Assembly (NCBI GenBank): GCA_023436205.1
Contig: JAEZKC010000068.1
Span: forward strand, 1 to 64,000
Direction: 5' to 3'
DNA length: 64,000 bases
From: Fibrobacterota bacterium
GTDB lineage: Bacteria; Fibrobacterota; Chitinivibrionia; Chitinivibrionales; Chitinispirillaceae
Shown here: piece after piece, positions 34,078 through 42,759 of the stretch
Numbering within the stretch: position 1 is the first letter of the stretch
Layout: the number at the start of each line of letters is the position of its first letter
The notes under the pieces: generated by a model
What the model was told of the DNA's origin: nothing
Seen by the model: the letters and a program-made list of their open reading frames with translations, nothing else
Databases searched by the model: none
Position numbers and translations under genes: made by a program

Positions 34078-34494
34078 CTATTCACCAACAATTTGCACTT
34101 GTATTTTGCGGTTTCGTGATCGATTGTCGTGGTCTATCACCACTATCTGCTGCCAAGTGCCCAAAACCAGAGATCCTTCTACTATCGGAACAGAAATACC
34201 CGGTCCCATGAGTGTGGCCCGTATATGTGAGAATCCGTTGTCATCGCCCCAGGTTTGGGAATGATGTGAGTGCATCTTTTGTGATGCCAAAACTTCCAGT
34301 TTTTCCTTTATATCCTGAACCAGGGCCGGTTCATACTCCATAGTGCTTACTGATGCTGTGGAACCGATCACGAAGACAGCTGCTAAGCCATTGCTAATGC
34401 CTGAGTTATCCAAGATTTTACTGACTTCAGAAGTAATGTCTCTGATATCGGAAAAACCCTTCATCTGAAGAGAAATCGTTTCACCGTGAACCAT
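34078..34494 (-). CDS. YjbQ family protein (UPF0047)
   Basis: The 138-residue protein matches the family: an I-R-D-I-T segment near 17, the G-S-T-A-S-V-S-T-M-E-Y-E-P near 44, H-S-H-H near 75 followed by D-D-N-G-F-S-H-I-R-A near 84, and G-T-W-Q-Q-I-V-V-I-D-H-D near 112. Some members show thiamine-phosphate synthase activity in vitro; the physiological role is not settled. AAGGAG precedes the ATG. It is 12 bp downstream of the PtsN-like gene and probably cotranscribed with it. Confidence 0.88.
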   Translation of the reverse strand: MVHGETISLQMKGFSDIRDITSEVSKILDNSGISNGLAAVFVIGSTASVSTMEYEPALVQDIKEKLEVLASQKMHSHHSQTWGDDNGFSHIRATLMGPGISVPIVEGSLVLGTWQQIVVIDHDNRSRNRKIQVQIVGE

Positions 34495-34506
34495 ACTCTT
34501 CTCCTT

Positions 34507-34983
34507 TCAAGCAGGAAAATGTGTGGATTCTTCTTTTGATTTGATCAGTTGAACTATTTCCAAGGGACTTTGAGCTCTCATCAGGGCTTCAAAAAAGGCT
34601 CTGTCATGTAGATATCGGGATAGACTGCTAAGAATTCTGAGATGCTCAGAGTGTTGGCCTTGAGGACCAAGAATAAGGAAAATGATATGGGCAGGTTTTT
34701 GGTCGACTGATTCAAAAGGAACACCTTTAACTTTACGTCCAAAAGCAATATGCGTTTTGTCGACTCCTGCAGTGAGTCTGTGTGGAATGGCAATTCCCTG
34801 ACCAATGCCGGTTGAGGAGAGGTTCTCTCTTTCAAGAAGTTCTTTGATAAATCTCTCTTTATCCGAAATTTTCCCACAATCTAAAAGTAGCTGAACCAAT
34901 TCTTCAATGGCCTCAAATTTCTGGCGGGCCTTCATTTCGAGTTGCATGCAACCAACATCAAGTAGTTCGGAAAGATTCTGCAC
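34507..34983 (-). CDS. PTS EIIA protein of the nitrogen/fructose type (PtsN-like)
   Basis: The 158-residue protein is a single EIIA domain. It has L-S-E-L-L-D at the start, K-F-E-A-I-E-E-L near 22, and the phosphorylated His in I-G-Q-G-I-A-I-P-H-R (His68). I-I-F-L-I-L-G-P near 92 and the H-x-x-x-L-x-x-L-S motif near 106 follow. The GTG at 34983 is taken as start because AGGAG lies five bases before it; an outer GTG at 35016 has no such site. No HPr, EI or permease genes lie nearby, so a regulatory PtsN role is more likely than sugar transport. Confidence 0.85.
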   Translation of the reverse strand: MQNLSELLDVGCMQLEMKARQKFEAIEELVQLLLDCGKISDKERFIKELLERENLSSTGIGQGIAIPHRLTAGVDKTHIAFGRKVKGVPFESVDQKPAHIIFLILGPQGQHSEHLRILSSLSRYLHDRAFFEALMRAQSPLEIVQLIKSKEESTHFPA

Positions 34984-35181
34984 AAAATCTCCTGCTGGAA
35001 AAAGCTTGCGACACACCTAAAAATAATACAGGTTGTTTTGTGGTTTGCAGAAAAGGTTATCGAGTGGGAAATACCCGAAAATGTGTTTTGTATCGTGAAT
35101 AAAATCAATGTGTTGCGGCTTGTGATAAAAAGTCAACGGGGGAAATTCTGACCCCCGGATGAGGGGATTGAGTCGTGCCAG

Positions 35182-36417
35182 TCAATTTCCGGTCGCCAGA
35201 GTTTTGCAAAGGCTTCTATATACTCCTTCCAGATGTAACCGGTCCGGATGGTGACCTAGGTCTTTTACAATGCGGCTTGCAAGACAACCTTTTTTCAGGA
35301 TTCGTTGAAGCGATTCCATACTGGGTCCAAGAAGGCCCGGCTGTTCACTGTACAGAATGTCAATTATCCTGCGCCAGATTTCTCCTACTGTACAACTGTC
35401 ATGGTCTATCTGGAAAAGCTTTAAGAACTTTTTTTCGGAAATAATGGAGTCTTGCGCTGAAACCACACTTTTCCTGAAAATCTTTTTCAACATGATAGTG
35501 TCTGCCGATTTCTGGTCCTCCCAGGAACAGAAACGCTCTTCGCACAACGCTCTCACCAGTGCGATGATGGCAGAAGCTACCGCCAGATCCGCCTCAGGGC
35601 ATTCCTGAATGTCTATCACTCTGATTTCTATGGCATTACGTTCGAAACGCGCGATAGCTCCTCTGGCATTTACCCATTCCTCCTGCAGAATTCCTTCAGG
35701 ATCGAAAGGCTTGAGGTCGTCGTAGATTGGTTGCAGAATTCGATCCTGGTATTCCTGCATGGTATAAACCGGTTCAGGTACGACATGGCCGGTAATGGAT
35801 GGTATGCTTGAAGAGTTGGAACCGTAGAACTCCATTCTATTGTCAAGGATTCCGGTTACACTGCCTTCCACAACGGGAGAGCTTGCCGCCAGTGCCGGAA
35901 TAAGAGGGAGAACAAGTCTGATGGCAGCATGGAGTCTGCCAAACTCTTCATCTCCGCTGAAAGGTAGATTGATATGCATGCTTTGCAGATTAGCCCATCC
36001 ATGACCTTGACAGGAAAAAATACGGTTGAATGTCTCGTAAATGGGGTTGTATTCGTGAGGCCAGAGTTTTATTTCCTTTACGGGGTCCATGAAAGGATGC
36101 ATGGCTGAAGGCATCAGCATGGCGTTCATGGAGGACAATATTTCATTAACTCTTGAAATTTCCCGATTGAATCGCTCTCCAAGTCCATCAAAGGTAACCA
36201 CCGGTCCGTTTGTTTTGAACTCAAGCACATGAAGCGCAAGCTCATTGGACCAGTTTATCTTTCCTCTGCTGATTTCGTTTAAAAAGTTTCCACATTCGGC
36301 AGCAATGACCCGATCGGTTACAGGCAGTACTGAAAGATCATCTTTTCTGACGATCATGTATTCCAGTTCGATGCCGAAAGCTTCAAAAAGATGCAGTTCC
36401 GATTTGGAATCGCTCAT
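35182..36417 (-). CDS. GCS2-type carboxylate-amine ligase
   Basis: The 411-residue protein belongs to the glutamate-cysteine ligase GCS2/YbdK group. The N-terminal F-G-I-E-L-E-Y-M near 14 holds the metal-binding glutamates. S-M-H-I-N-L-P near 146, a Y-G-S-N-S-S-S-I-P segment near 200, a G-A-I-A-R-F-E-R stretch near 255 and I-E-I-R-V-I-D-I-Q-E near 266 follow. Members join an amino acid amine to a glutamate carboxyl using ATP. It starts 2 bp after the RimK-like gene's stop, third in a tight operon with that gene and a C39-like peptidase. The substrate is unknown; glutathione synthesis is one option but the peptidase argues for a different peptide. Confidence 0.88.
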   Translation of the reverse strand: MSDSKSELHLFEAFGIELEYMIVRKDDLSVLPVTDRVIAAECGNFLNEISRGKINWSNELALHVLEFKTNGPVVTFDGLGERFNREISRVNEILSSMNAMLMPSAMHPFMDPVKEIKLWPHEYNPIYETFNRIFSCQGHGWANLQSMHINLPFSGDEEFGRLHAAIRLVLPLIPALAASSPVVEGSVTGILDNRMEFYGSNSSSIPSITGHVVPEPVYTMQEYQDRILQPIYDDLKPFDPEGILQEEWVNARGAIARFERNAIEIRVIDIQECPEADLAVASAIIALVRALCEERFCSWEDQKSADTIMLKKIFRKSVVSAQDSIISEKKFLKLFQIDHDSCTVGEIWRRIIDILYSEQPGLLGPSMESLQRILKKGCLASRIVKDLGHHPDRLHLEGVYRSLCKTLATGN

Positions 36418-36418
36418 A

Positions 36419-37888
36419 TTAAAAACTCATTCCATTTTTACTGTTGAGAATACGTTTAAGAAACACTTCCATTATACGTTCGTAAAGGTTCGTTTTAAGT
36501 ACCTGATCCTCGATACCGGAATCAATGGAGGGGTTGTCATTTATTTCTATAACATAGCACGTTTTGTCTATCTGCTTTATATCAACTCCATACAGGCCAT
36601 CACCGATCAAGTTTGCAGCCTTCAGTGCCGTTCTCACTACAGCTGCGGGAGCCAGTTCCACCGGAATCGTTTCGAAGGTACCCTCCGTTTTTCTTCCGAC
36701 CGAGTCCCTTTTTATAATTTGCCAATGGTTCTTTACCATGAAATACTTGCATACAAATAGAGGTTTACGGTCGAAAATACCTACTCTCCAGTCGAAATCA
36801 GTGGGCACGTAAGCCTGGGCCACCAGTAGATCAGACTGTTTGAGCATGCGGCTGCATTCCTGGAAAAGCTTCTCCTCACTGTCGATCTTGAGTACTCCCT
36901 GTGAAAAGGCGCTGTCCGGCTGCTTGAGCACGCAGGGAACTCCAACTTCTGATAGAACTGATTCAAGGTTATCCTTGTGAACAAGACAGGATCTTGGTGT
37001 GGCAACTCCATGTCTTTCAAGTAACTCTGCGAGATATACCTTGTTTGAACACTTAAGAATCGATTCAGGATCATCAACAACAACAAGTCCCTCAGCAGCG
37101 GCGCGTCTCGCAAAACGATACGTATGATGGTTTACATTAGTTGTTTCCCTAATGAAAAGAGCATCAAATTCGGCAATTCTACCATAATCATCCCGGGTGA
37201 TTACTTCTGCATCAAGGCCTAAGTTGGAAGCTGCGGTGATGAATCGTTTTATGGCTCTTTCATCAGAGGGTGCCTCAGGTTCCTTGTCTCCCCAGAGAAT
37301 CGCCATGTCATAGCGAACTGCCTTCTTTTTAGGTGTCCCCACCCGTTTTCCTGCGAAGTGTTCTGTTGCCACATCCAGAAGAAACGTTTTGTGCTCCGGA
37401 GGAACATCTCCGGCACTGATGGGGTCTATGTCCTGCAGATGCCATCCTGAACGGCTGCGAACAAACTCCGCCCGAAGTAGAGGTGCAGGGAAAAGGTTAT
37501 AGAGATGAAGTGCCAGCCGATCATACCGCTTCGCCACGTTTCTACCGAAATAGATGCTTAGAATGAATGAATCAGATTGAATGGGGTTGAGGCTCTTTTG
37601 AATCAGTTCATCAAGATCATCATCAACAAAACGGATAAAGGTTTGGCTCTTCAAATCCTGGATAGTGGTAATATTGGGAAGAGGCTTATGGCCGCGTGCA
37701 CTGGCCAGCAGTGATACGTAATATCCGATGCTCTGGTATCGGTACGATTTACAAAGGTTGAAAACTCTGGCTTGACGCATTTGAGAGAAGGACTGCTCTA
37801 TAAGATAGGATCGCGCAGATACAAGCTTTACACCAGGAATTTGAAGAGTCCAGTCCTTGGGATTGTTAACTATTATGAGATTTTCCAT
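36419..37888 (-). CDS. RimK-type ATP-grasp ligase with RLAN N-terminal domain
   Basis: The 489-residue protein has an N-terminal RLAN-type alpha/beta domain (about 1-170), then an ATP-grasp ligase. Lys322 (V-L-K-Q-P-D) is the expected ATP lysine. D-F-D-W-R-V-G near 364 and G-V-D-I-K-Q near 434 with E-I-N-D-N-P near 448 supply the metal-binding Asp, Glu and Asn. RimK-like enzymes attach glutamate or other amino acids to peptide or small-molecule carboxyls. GAAGGAG precedes the ATG, which lies inside the last 23 bases of the peptidase gene. It is the middle gene of the operon. Confidence 0.9.
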   Translation of the reverse strand: MENLIIVNNPKDWTLQIPGVKLVSARSYLIEQSFSQMRQARVFNLCKSYRYQSIGYYVSLLASARGHKPLPNITTIQDLKSQTFIRFVDDDLDELIQKSLNPIQSDSFILSIYFGRNVAKRYDRLALHLYNLFPAPLLRAEFVRSRSGWHLQDIDPISAGDVPPEHKTFLLDVATEHFAGKRVGTPKKKAVRYDMAILWGDKEPEAPSDERAIKRFITAASNLGLDAEVITRDDYGRIAEFDALFIRETTNVNHHTYRFARRAAAEGLVVVDDPESILKCSNKVYLAELLERHGVATPRSCLVHKDNLESVLSEVGVPCVLKQPDSAFSQGVLKIDSEEKLFQECSRMLKQSDLLVAQAYVPTDFDWRVGIFDRKPLFVCKYFMVKNHWQIIKRDSVGRKTEGTFETIPVELAPAAVVRTALKAANLIGDGLYGVDIKQIDKTCYVIEINDNPSIDSGIEDQVLKTNLYERIMEVFLKRILNSKNGMSF

Positions 37889-38597
37889 TAGCTCCTTCAG
37901 GCTTTTCTATTATGAGAAGATTGGCATCGTATGTAAGAATTCCTAAAAGTATCGCACATATTACCCGCTCGATTCTAATACCGTAGTATTGTCCGGAAGA
38001 GATCGGGTTGGGAAGTAATGGTTCGGCTACAAATACAGTTTTTTCCGCCTTGTTGTATCCGTGAAGAACAACGAAATGTCCGGAGGGGTAGCCGTAAATG
38101 TCACTGTATTCATTACTTGGACTCAGTTCGCGTGCACTTCGGTGCAAATAGGTTGCACTAAGACCTGTTATGATGGGAATCGCCTTTTTAAGATACCCGC
38201 GTATCAGGGAGGGACTGAGGTCTCGAAGGCGAATGACGCCACCTTGGGAAAGAAAGTCCAAATATCCCTGTGTGGCCACTTTAAGTTTAGGTTCCTCCTT
38301 GCGGGAGGCCTGTGCGATCAGCTTCTGGGTAAGGTCTACATTTTCATCGGAAAACCAGGTTGGATCAAAAACCTGCAGATTATATGTATAGATGGTAGCC
38401 TTGTAACCTCTGGATAGAGCGTGGCACCCAAGGAAAACGGCAAGGGTACCACCTTCCTGCAGAGTCGGAGTTTGCGCTATTACCTCTTTTAGTGTAATAC
38501 TGTCGCCATAATAGTTATAAACGGCATGAAGGCAGGTTGGCCCACACGTGGTTTCATCGGGTTGTGGAAGAATACTGAAGGGGAGTTGAGTTTCCAT
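37866..38597 (-). CDS. C39-like cysteine peptidase of an amidoligase operon
   Basis: The 243-residue protein begins M-E-T-Q-L-P-F and shows the papain-like C39 signature: Q-P-D-E-T-T-C-G-P-T-C near residue 12 with Cys18 as nucleophile, and S-G-H-F-V-V-L-H-G-Y near 172 with His174. The third residue position reads V-A-E-P rather than the usual D-P. There is no signal peptide, transporter domain or membrane helix, so it acts in the cytosol, unlike bacteriocin-exporter C39 domains. ATG 38597 is chosen as the first Met that gives the family N-terminus. It is the first gene of three and overlaps the RimK-like gene by 23 bases. Confidence 0.85.
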   Translation of the reverse strand: METQLPFSILPQPDETTCGPTCLHAVYNYYGDSITLKEVIAQTPTLQEGGTLAVFLGCHALSRGYKATIYTYNLQVFDPTWFSDENVDLTQKLIAQASRKEEPKLKVATQGYLDFLSQGGVIRLRDLSPSLIRGYLKKAIPIITGLSATYLHRSARELSPSNEYSDIYGYPSGHFVVLHGYNKAEKTVFVAEPLLPNPISSGQYYGIRIERVICAILLGILTYDANLLIIEKPEGANGKSHNS

Positions 38598-38724
38598 AAT
38601 ATTGGTCCGGCAAACCAGACACGCTGAAGATAAAATACTGCGGTCCGGGTACACTTACAATTGTTTTGATTAATATTCATGGGTAATACGCAGGAGCAGG
38701 CGTTTCATTTTATTTGGACTAGCT

Positions 38725-38812
38725 GAATTCCGGTTTGATATGTGGGGACGGACTACCGAATTCCGGTTTGATATGTGGGGACGGACTGCCGAATTTCGGT
38801 TGCGATGTTGCG
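38725..38812 (+). repeat. REP-like units in a 33-bp tandem arrangement
   Basis: Two 33-bp units (38725-38757 and 38758-38790) are nearly identical, and a third partial one follows. Each contains GGGGACGGACT (heads at 38744 and 38777) followed by R-CC-GAATT(C/T)CGG, a small palindrome. The repeat length differs from the 28-bp arrays at 1 and 1225 although the head is shared. Confidence 0.87.
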
Positions 38813-38958
38813 GTAAAGCTCAGGTACTGATTAAATCCCATCCTGGTAGGCGTTTCATTTTGATTACTTAACGCATCGATGTCTAAAAATGCAACAGTGT
38901 TTATAAGAAGGGGGGTGAATGCCATCTCCGGCTTAAACGCTTATAAAAAGAAAAAAAA

Positions 38959-38970
38959 TAGTCCGTCCCC
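38959..38970 (-). repeat. Inverted REP-like unit before clpB
   Basis: TAGTCCGTCCCC is the exact reverse complement of the heads at 38744, about 200 bp away, making a wide inverted pair 70 bp upstream of the clpB start. Confidence 0.85.
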
Positions 38971-39039
38971 CTCTACACCCTCCTCCTCCTTCCATGGCAC
39001 AAAAATTGCAATTTTGCCACCCTCAACAAAGGAGAGAGA

Positions 39040-41619
39040 ATGAATATCGAAAAATTCACCCGTCGTTCTCAGGATGCTCTGCAGAGTGCTCAGGAATTGG
39101 CCGTGGAATTCGGGCACCAGGAACTGCTTCCGCTGCATCTGCTCATGGCTTTGCTGCATCAGAAAGATGGTCTTACAATACCTCTTTTAGCAAAGCTGGG
39201 AGTTTCTCAATCCAGTGCTGAAAATACAATTAACGAGCTTTTGCGAAAAGTGCCGGTAGTTAGTGGCCAGGGAGTTCAGACCTATGCTTCGCGAAGTCTT
39301 ACGGCGGTTCTGGCTGAAGCGCAGAAACTGGCTGCACAGATGAAGGATGAGTACGTGAGCGTGGAGCATCTTTTCCTGGCAGCTATCGATAAAGATGTGG
39401 AAGGGAGGCTTTTTGCCTCAAAGCTGGGTGTTACGGTTGCGGCAACTCTGGAGGCGCTCAGAAGTATCAGAGGGACTCAGCGGGTCACCTCACCGGAGCC
39501 GGAAGCCACGTTTCAGGCGTTGGAGAAATATTCACGCAATCTGACTGAAGCTGCTCGGCAGGGCAAACTGGATCCGGTAATCGGCCGTGATGAAGAGATT
39601 CGTCGAATCGTGCAGATTCTTTCCCGAAGGACCAAAAACAATCCAGTCTTAATAGGGGACCCTGGGGTGGGTAAGACCGCCATCGTTGAGGGGCTTGCGC
39701 TTAGGATTGTAAAGGGGGATGTGCCGGAAGGGTTGAAAAACCGTTCTGTTGTATCGCTGGATCTTGGAGCTCTTGTCGCCGGAGCCAAATTCAGGGGTGA
39801 ATTCGAGGAGCGGCTCAAGGCTGTTCTCAAGGAAGTGGTCGAGAGTGGAAACATTATTCTTTTTATTGATGAACTTCATACGGTCGTGGGTGCCGGGGCT
39901 GCAGAAGGATCCATGGATGCGGGAAATATGCTCAAGCCCATGCTGGCCCGGGGAGAGCTGCATGCCATTGGTGCTACAACACTTGATGAATACCGCAAGC
40001 ATATTGAAAAAGACAAGGCTCTGGAACGTCGCTTTCAGACAGTGCTCATTAATCAGCCCACAGTTGAAGACACCATTTCCATCCTGAGGGGATTGCGCGA
40101 ACGCTATGAGCTACATCACGGAGTAAAAATCAGGGACAGTGCTCTTGTGGCTGCAGCTGTTCTTTCAGATCGTTACATTACCGAGCGTTTTCTTCCCGAT
40201 AAAGCTATAGATCTGATTGATGAAGCAGCTGCCAAGTTGCGTACCGAAATGGATTCCAGTCCAACCGAACTTGATGAGTCTATTCGTCGGCAGATGCAGC
40301 TTGAAATTGAGATCGAGGGCTTGAAAAAGGAGAAAGATCCATCTTCAAAGGAGAAGGTGGCAAAACTGCAGCTCGAGCTTGCTGATGTAAAAGGAACCGT
40401 GAATGCACTCCGTAGCCGCTGGGAGGGTGAGAAGGCTCAGGTCGGTAAACTTCAGAGCATAAGGGAACAGATTGATCAGGCGCGAGTTGAGCTGGAACGT
40501 GCCGAGCGGGAGTACAATCTCAGTCGAGCGGCAGAATTGCGCCATGGTCGCATCCCTGAGCTTGAGCGAAGTCTCAAAGAAGCTGAAGAACGGCTTAAAG
40601 CCCAGGATGCAGGCAGTCGACTTCTCAAGGAGGAAGTCACCGAAGAGGATATTGCTTCAATTATAAGTCGTTGGACTCATATACCGGTAAGCAAGCTTGT
40701 GCAGGGTGAGAAGGAGAAGCTCTTAACCCTTTCGGATCATCTGCACCAGAGGGTGGTTGGGCAAAATGAGGCTGTTGACGCGGTTGCCGAGGCGGTTCTT
40801 CGTGCTCGGGCAGGGCTGAAGGATCCAAACAGGCCTATCGGCAGCTTTATTTTCCTTGGACCGACGGGTGTAGGTAAAACTGAGCTGGCACGGGCACTGG
40901 CGTATAATCTGTTTGATGATGAGCGTGCCATGATTCGAATCGATATGTCAGAGTATATGGAAAAGTTTGCCGTTTCCAGACTCACCGGGGCTCCTCCTGG
41001 ATATGTCGGTTATGAGGAAGGCGGGCAGTTGACCGAGGCTGTCAGGCGCAGACCCTATTCGGTTGTTCTTTTTGATGAGATAGAGAAGGCTCATCCGGAT
41101 GTGTTTAACATTCTTCTGCAGATTCTGGATGATGGTAGAATAACCGATTCTCAGGGAAGGCTTATCAACTTTAAAAACACCATTATCATAATGACATCCA
41201 ACATCGGATCTCAGATAATCATGGATTATGGACAGAGTGATTATGAGAAATTGCGTTCGACCGTTCTTGGTGAATTGCGTAAATATTTCCGTCCGGAGTT
41301 TCTTAACAGGGTGGATGAAACAGTTGTTTTTCATCCGCTTGGCAGGGAGCACATCAGGGAAATTGTCACCATTCAGACAGATCAGTTCGCAAAGCGTTTG
41401 GAATCAATGAATATAGGGTTCCGAATTGATGATCAGGCCAGGGATATTCTGGCGCAAAAGGGCTATGATCCGGTCTATGGCGCCCGCCCGCTTAAAAGGG
41501 TGATTCAGAAGGAACTGGAGACGCCTGTTTCCCGCATGATAATTTCGGGAGATTTGGTGGAGGGTAAGACACTGGAGGTTGTGGCCTGGAGAGATGGTCT
41601 TGAGCTGAAAGTAGGATAG
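39040..41619 (+). CDS. clpB: ATP-dependent disaggregase ClpB
   Basis: The 859-residue protein has the full ClpB layout and usual length. Two ClpN repeats (about 1-145), the first AAA+ domain with G-D-P-G-V-G-K-T near 203 and a G-A-G-A-A-E-G-S-M-D loop near 286, and the coiled-coil middle domain (about 405-525) come first. The second AAA+ domain has G-P-T-G-V-G-K-T near 605 and the G-Y-V-G-Y-E-E-G-G pore loop near 650. It dissolves protein aggregates with DnaK in the cytosol. The M-domain marks it as ClpB rather than ClpC. GGAGAGAG precedes the ATG. Confidence 0.96.
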   Translation: MNIEKFTRRSQDALQSAQELAVEFGHQELLPLHLLMALLHQKDGLTIPLLAKLGVSQSSAENTINELLRKVPVVSGQGVQTYASRSLTAVLAEAQKLAAQMKDEYVSVEHLFLAAIDKDVEGRLFASKLGVTVAATLEALRSIRGTQRVTSPEPEATFQALEKYSRNLTEAARQGKLDPVIGRDEEIRRIVQILSRRTKNNPVLIGDPGVGKTAIVEGLALRIVKGDVPEGLKNRSVVSLDLGALVAGAKFRGEFEERLKAVLKEVVESGNIILFIDELHTVVGAGAAEGSMDAGNMLKPMLARGELHAIGATTLDEYRKHIEKDKALERRFQTVLINQPTVEDTISILRGLRERYELHHGVKIRDSALVAAAVLSDRYITERFLPDKAIDLIDEAAAKLRTEMDSSPTELDESIRRQMQLEIEIEGLKKEKDPSSKEKVAKLQLELADVKGTVNALRSRWEGEKAQVGKLQSIREQIDQARVELERAEREYNLSRAAELRHGRIPELERSLKEAEERLKAQDAGSRLLKEEVTEEDIASIISRWTHIPVSKLVQGEKEKLLTLSDHLHQRVVGQNEAVDAVAEAVLRARAGLKDPNRPIGSFIFLGPTGVGKTELARALAYNLFDDERAMIRIDMSEYMEKFAVSRLTGAPPGYVGYEEGGQLTEAVRRRPYSVVLFDEIEKAHPDVFNILLQILDDGRITDSQGRLINFKNTIIIMTSNIGSQIIMDYGQSDYEKLRSTVLGELRKYFRPEFLNRVDETVVFHPLGREHIREIVTIQTDQFAKRLESMNIGFRIDDQARDILAQKGYDPVYGARPLKRVIQKELETPVSRMIISGDLVEGKTLEVVAWRDGLELKVG

Positions 41620-41624
41620 GAGAC

Positions 41625-41658
41625 TGGCCCCGGTCTCGTCCGGGGCTCAATTTTATTT
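41625..41658. terminator. Terminator between clpB and the convergent lipoprotein gene
   Basis: GCCCCGG (41627-41633) and CCGGGGC (41640-41646) form a 7-bp stem with a 6-nt loop, followed by TCAATTTTATTTT. It serves clpB; the minus-strand gene ends within the tail. Confidence 0.8.
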
Positions 41659-42393
41659 TCTGGGCACCTTGGTTTTTATTTCCATGGAAATGAGAGAGGA
41701 TTTTTCTGGAACTGAAAGGGGAAATGCTGAATAGGAGGAGTTCCAGAGCTGTCCGGGTTGAAATGTCACTGAACTTTTACAGAGCGCCATGTACTCCCCT
41801 GGGGGGACAGGGATATATACTTTGCTTTCGGGATAGAGCGAGAATTCAATGCAGCGGGAAGTGCTGCGATTGATGAGGCTAAATTCATACGAATAGCTTT
41901 TTGATGATTGAATCTGTACTAATGAAACACTGTTGGCTTGTGCCTCGGAGGTGAGTGAATTCCAGTCGGCGGCTCCGGGAGGCGGGGGTGTGAACGCCTT
42001 GTTCCAGTTTTCTGTGAAGAATTCAGGTGAAAGTGATTTTAGAGTTGGTCTGAGAACGTAATTTTCAAGCTCTGTTTTTTTCATACAGCGTTCGATGCCG
42101 GAAAGAGCTGAAGATAGATATGTATTTGGTTTTGGTTCCGAAGTTCGGGACCATTCCAGATATTTTTCAATTTCGTTTACCCAGATCTTGGGTTGAAGGA
42201 TTTTTCCTTTCTGGGCATCGGGAATGCTGGTTGAGGGAGCGACATCTTTGGCGACTTGAGCATAGATGTGCAGGGCATTTTGATAGTTGCCCGCGGTCTC
42301 CATTGCAAATGCTTTTTCAATATTGGCAGAGGGGCTATTACAACTGGTGAAAGAGAATAGAGTCCAGAGAAGAACCAGGGATATCTTGCGCAT
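41653..42393 (-). CDS. Putative lipoprotein of unknown function
   Basis: The 246-residue protein begins with a hydrophobic segment (about 1-17) ending F-T-S-C, a plausible lipobox with Cys18. A short helical region (about 22-50, A-M-E-T-A-G-N-Y-Q-N-A-L) resembles a TPR-like helix pair. The C-terminal half is beta-rich, with an I-P-V-P-P-G-E-Y-M-A-L segment near 195. No family was recognised. It is convergent with clpB. Confidence 0.7.
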   Translation of the reverse strand: MRKISLVLLWTLFSFTSCNSPSANIEKAFAMETAGNYQNALHIYAQVAKDVAPSTSIPDAQKGKILQPKIWVNEIEKYLEWSRTSEPKPNTYLSSALSGIERCMKKTELENYVLRPTLKSLSPEFFTENWNKAFTPPPPGAADWNSLTSEAQANSVSLVQIQSSKSYSYEFSLINRSTSRCIEFSLYPESKVYIPVPPGEYMALCKSSVTFQPGQLWNSSYSAFPLSVPEKSSLISMEIKTKVPRK

Positions 42394-42759
42394 AGTGCAC
42401 CTACTTTATTTAAAAGCGCTTAACTGTTACGGGAGGGGTTACAATAGTTCAAATATACACAGTAGCGGCCCTGAATAAAAGCAAACTTCTCACACCGGGG
42501 CTGCTCCATAACTATATTCTAATACAGAGTATCGCCTTGAGGCACGCAGTTTGCCTTCTAAAGTGGTATTCCGGAGGTGAATTCAACGCCTCATCCCGCC
42601 GTTACGGGAAAATCCCGGAAGTAGTAGTTTGATATTATTGAAAGTGAAATTCCACAGGAAAGTCGCTCAGTGCGTCTTTTGCAGAAAACAAGTTATTCTC
42701 TGTCAGGTTCACCCGTTATCTTACAGAGATCGGCTCCAAGTCCTTGAAGGGAGAAGTTG
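42394..42759. other. Intergenic region upstream of glgB
   Basis: No reading frame or RNA gene was recognised. A short GGGA-AAA-TCCC hairpin lies near 42607. The ribosome binding site AAGGGAG for glgB is at the right end. Confidence 0.4.

Larger units (their letters stand above)
38598..39039. other. Repeat-bearing divergent region, peptidase operon / clpB
   Basis: The region holds two tandem REP-like units and one inverted unit (see 38725 and 38959). Short frames in it only translate the repeats. Promoters for the peptidase operon and clpB must lie here; no CIRCE-type heat-shock operator was recognised. Confidence 0.5.

Noticed and set aside
38719..38925. 68-codon minus-strand frame upstream of clpB
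   Set aside because: It only translates the 33-bp REP-like repeats, giving a repeated peptide.
39649..40087. Frames of 110-117 codons opposite or out of frame within clpB
   Set aside because: clpB is unambiguous over its whole length, so these are shadows.
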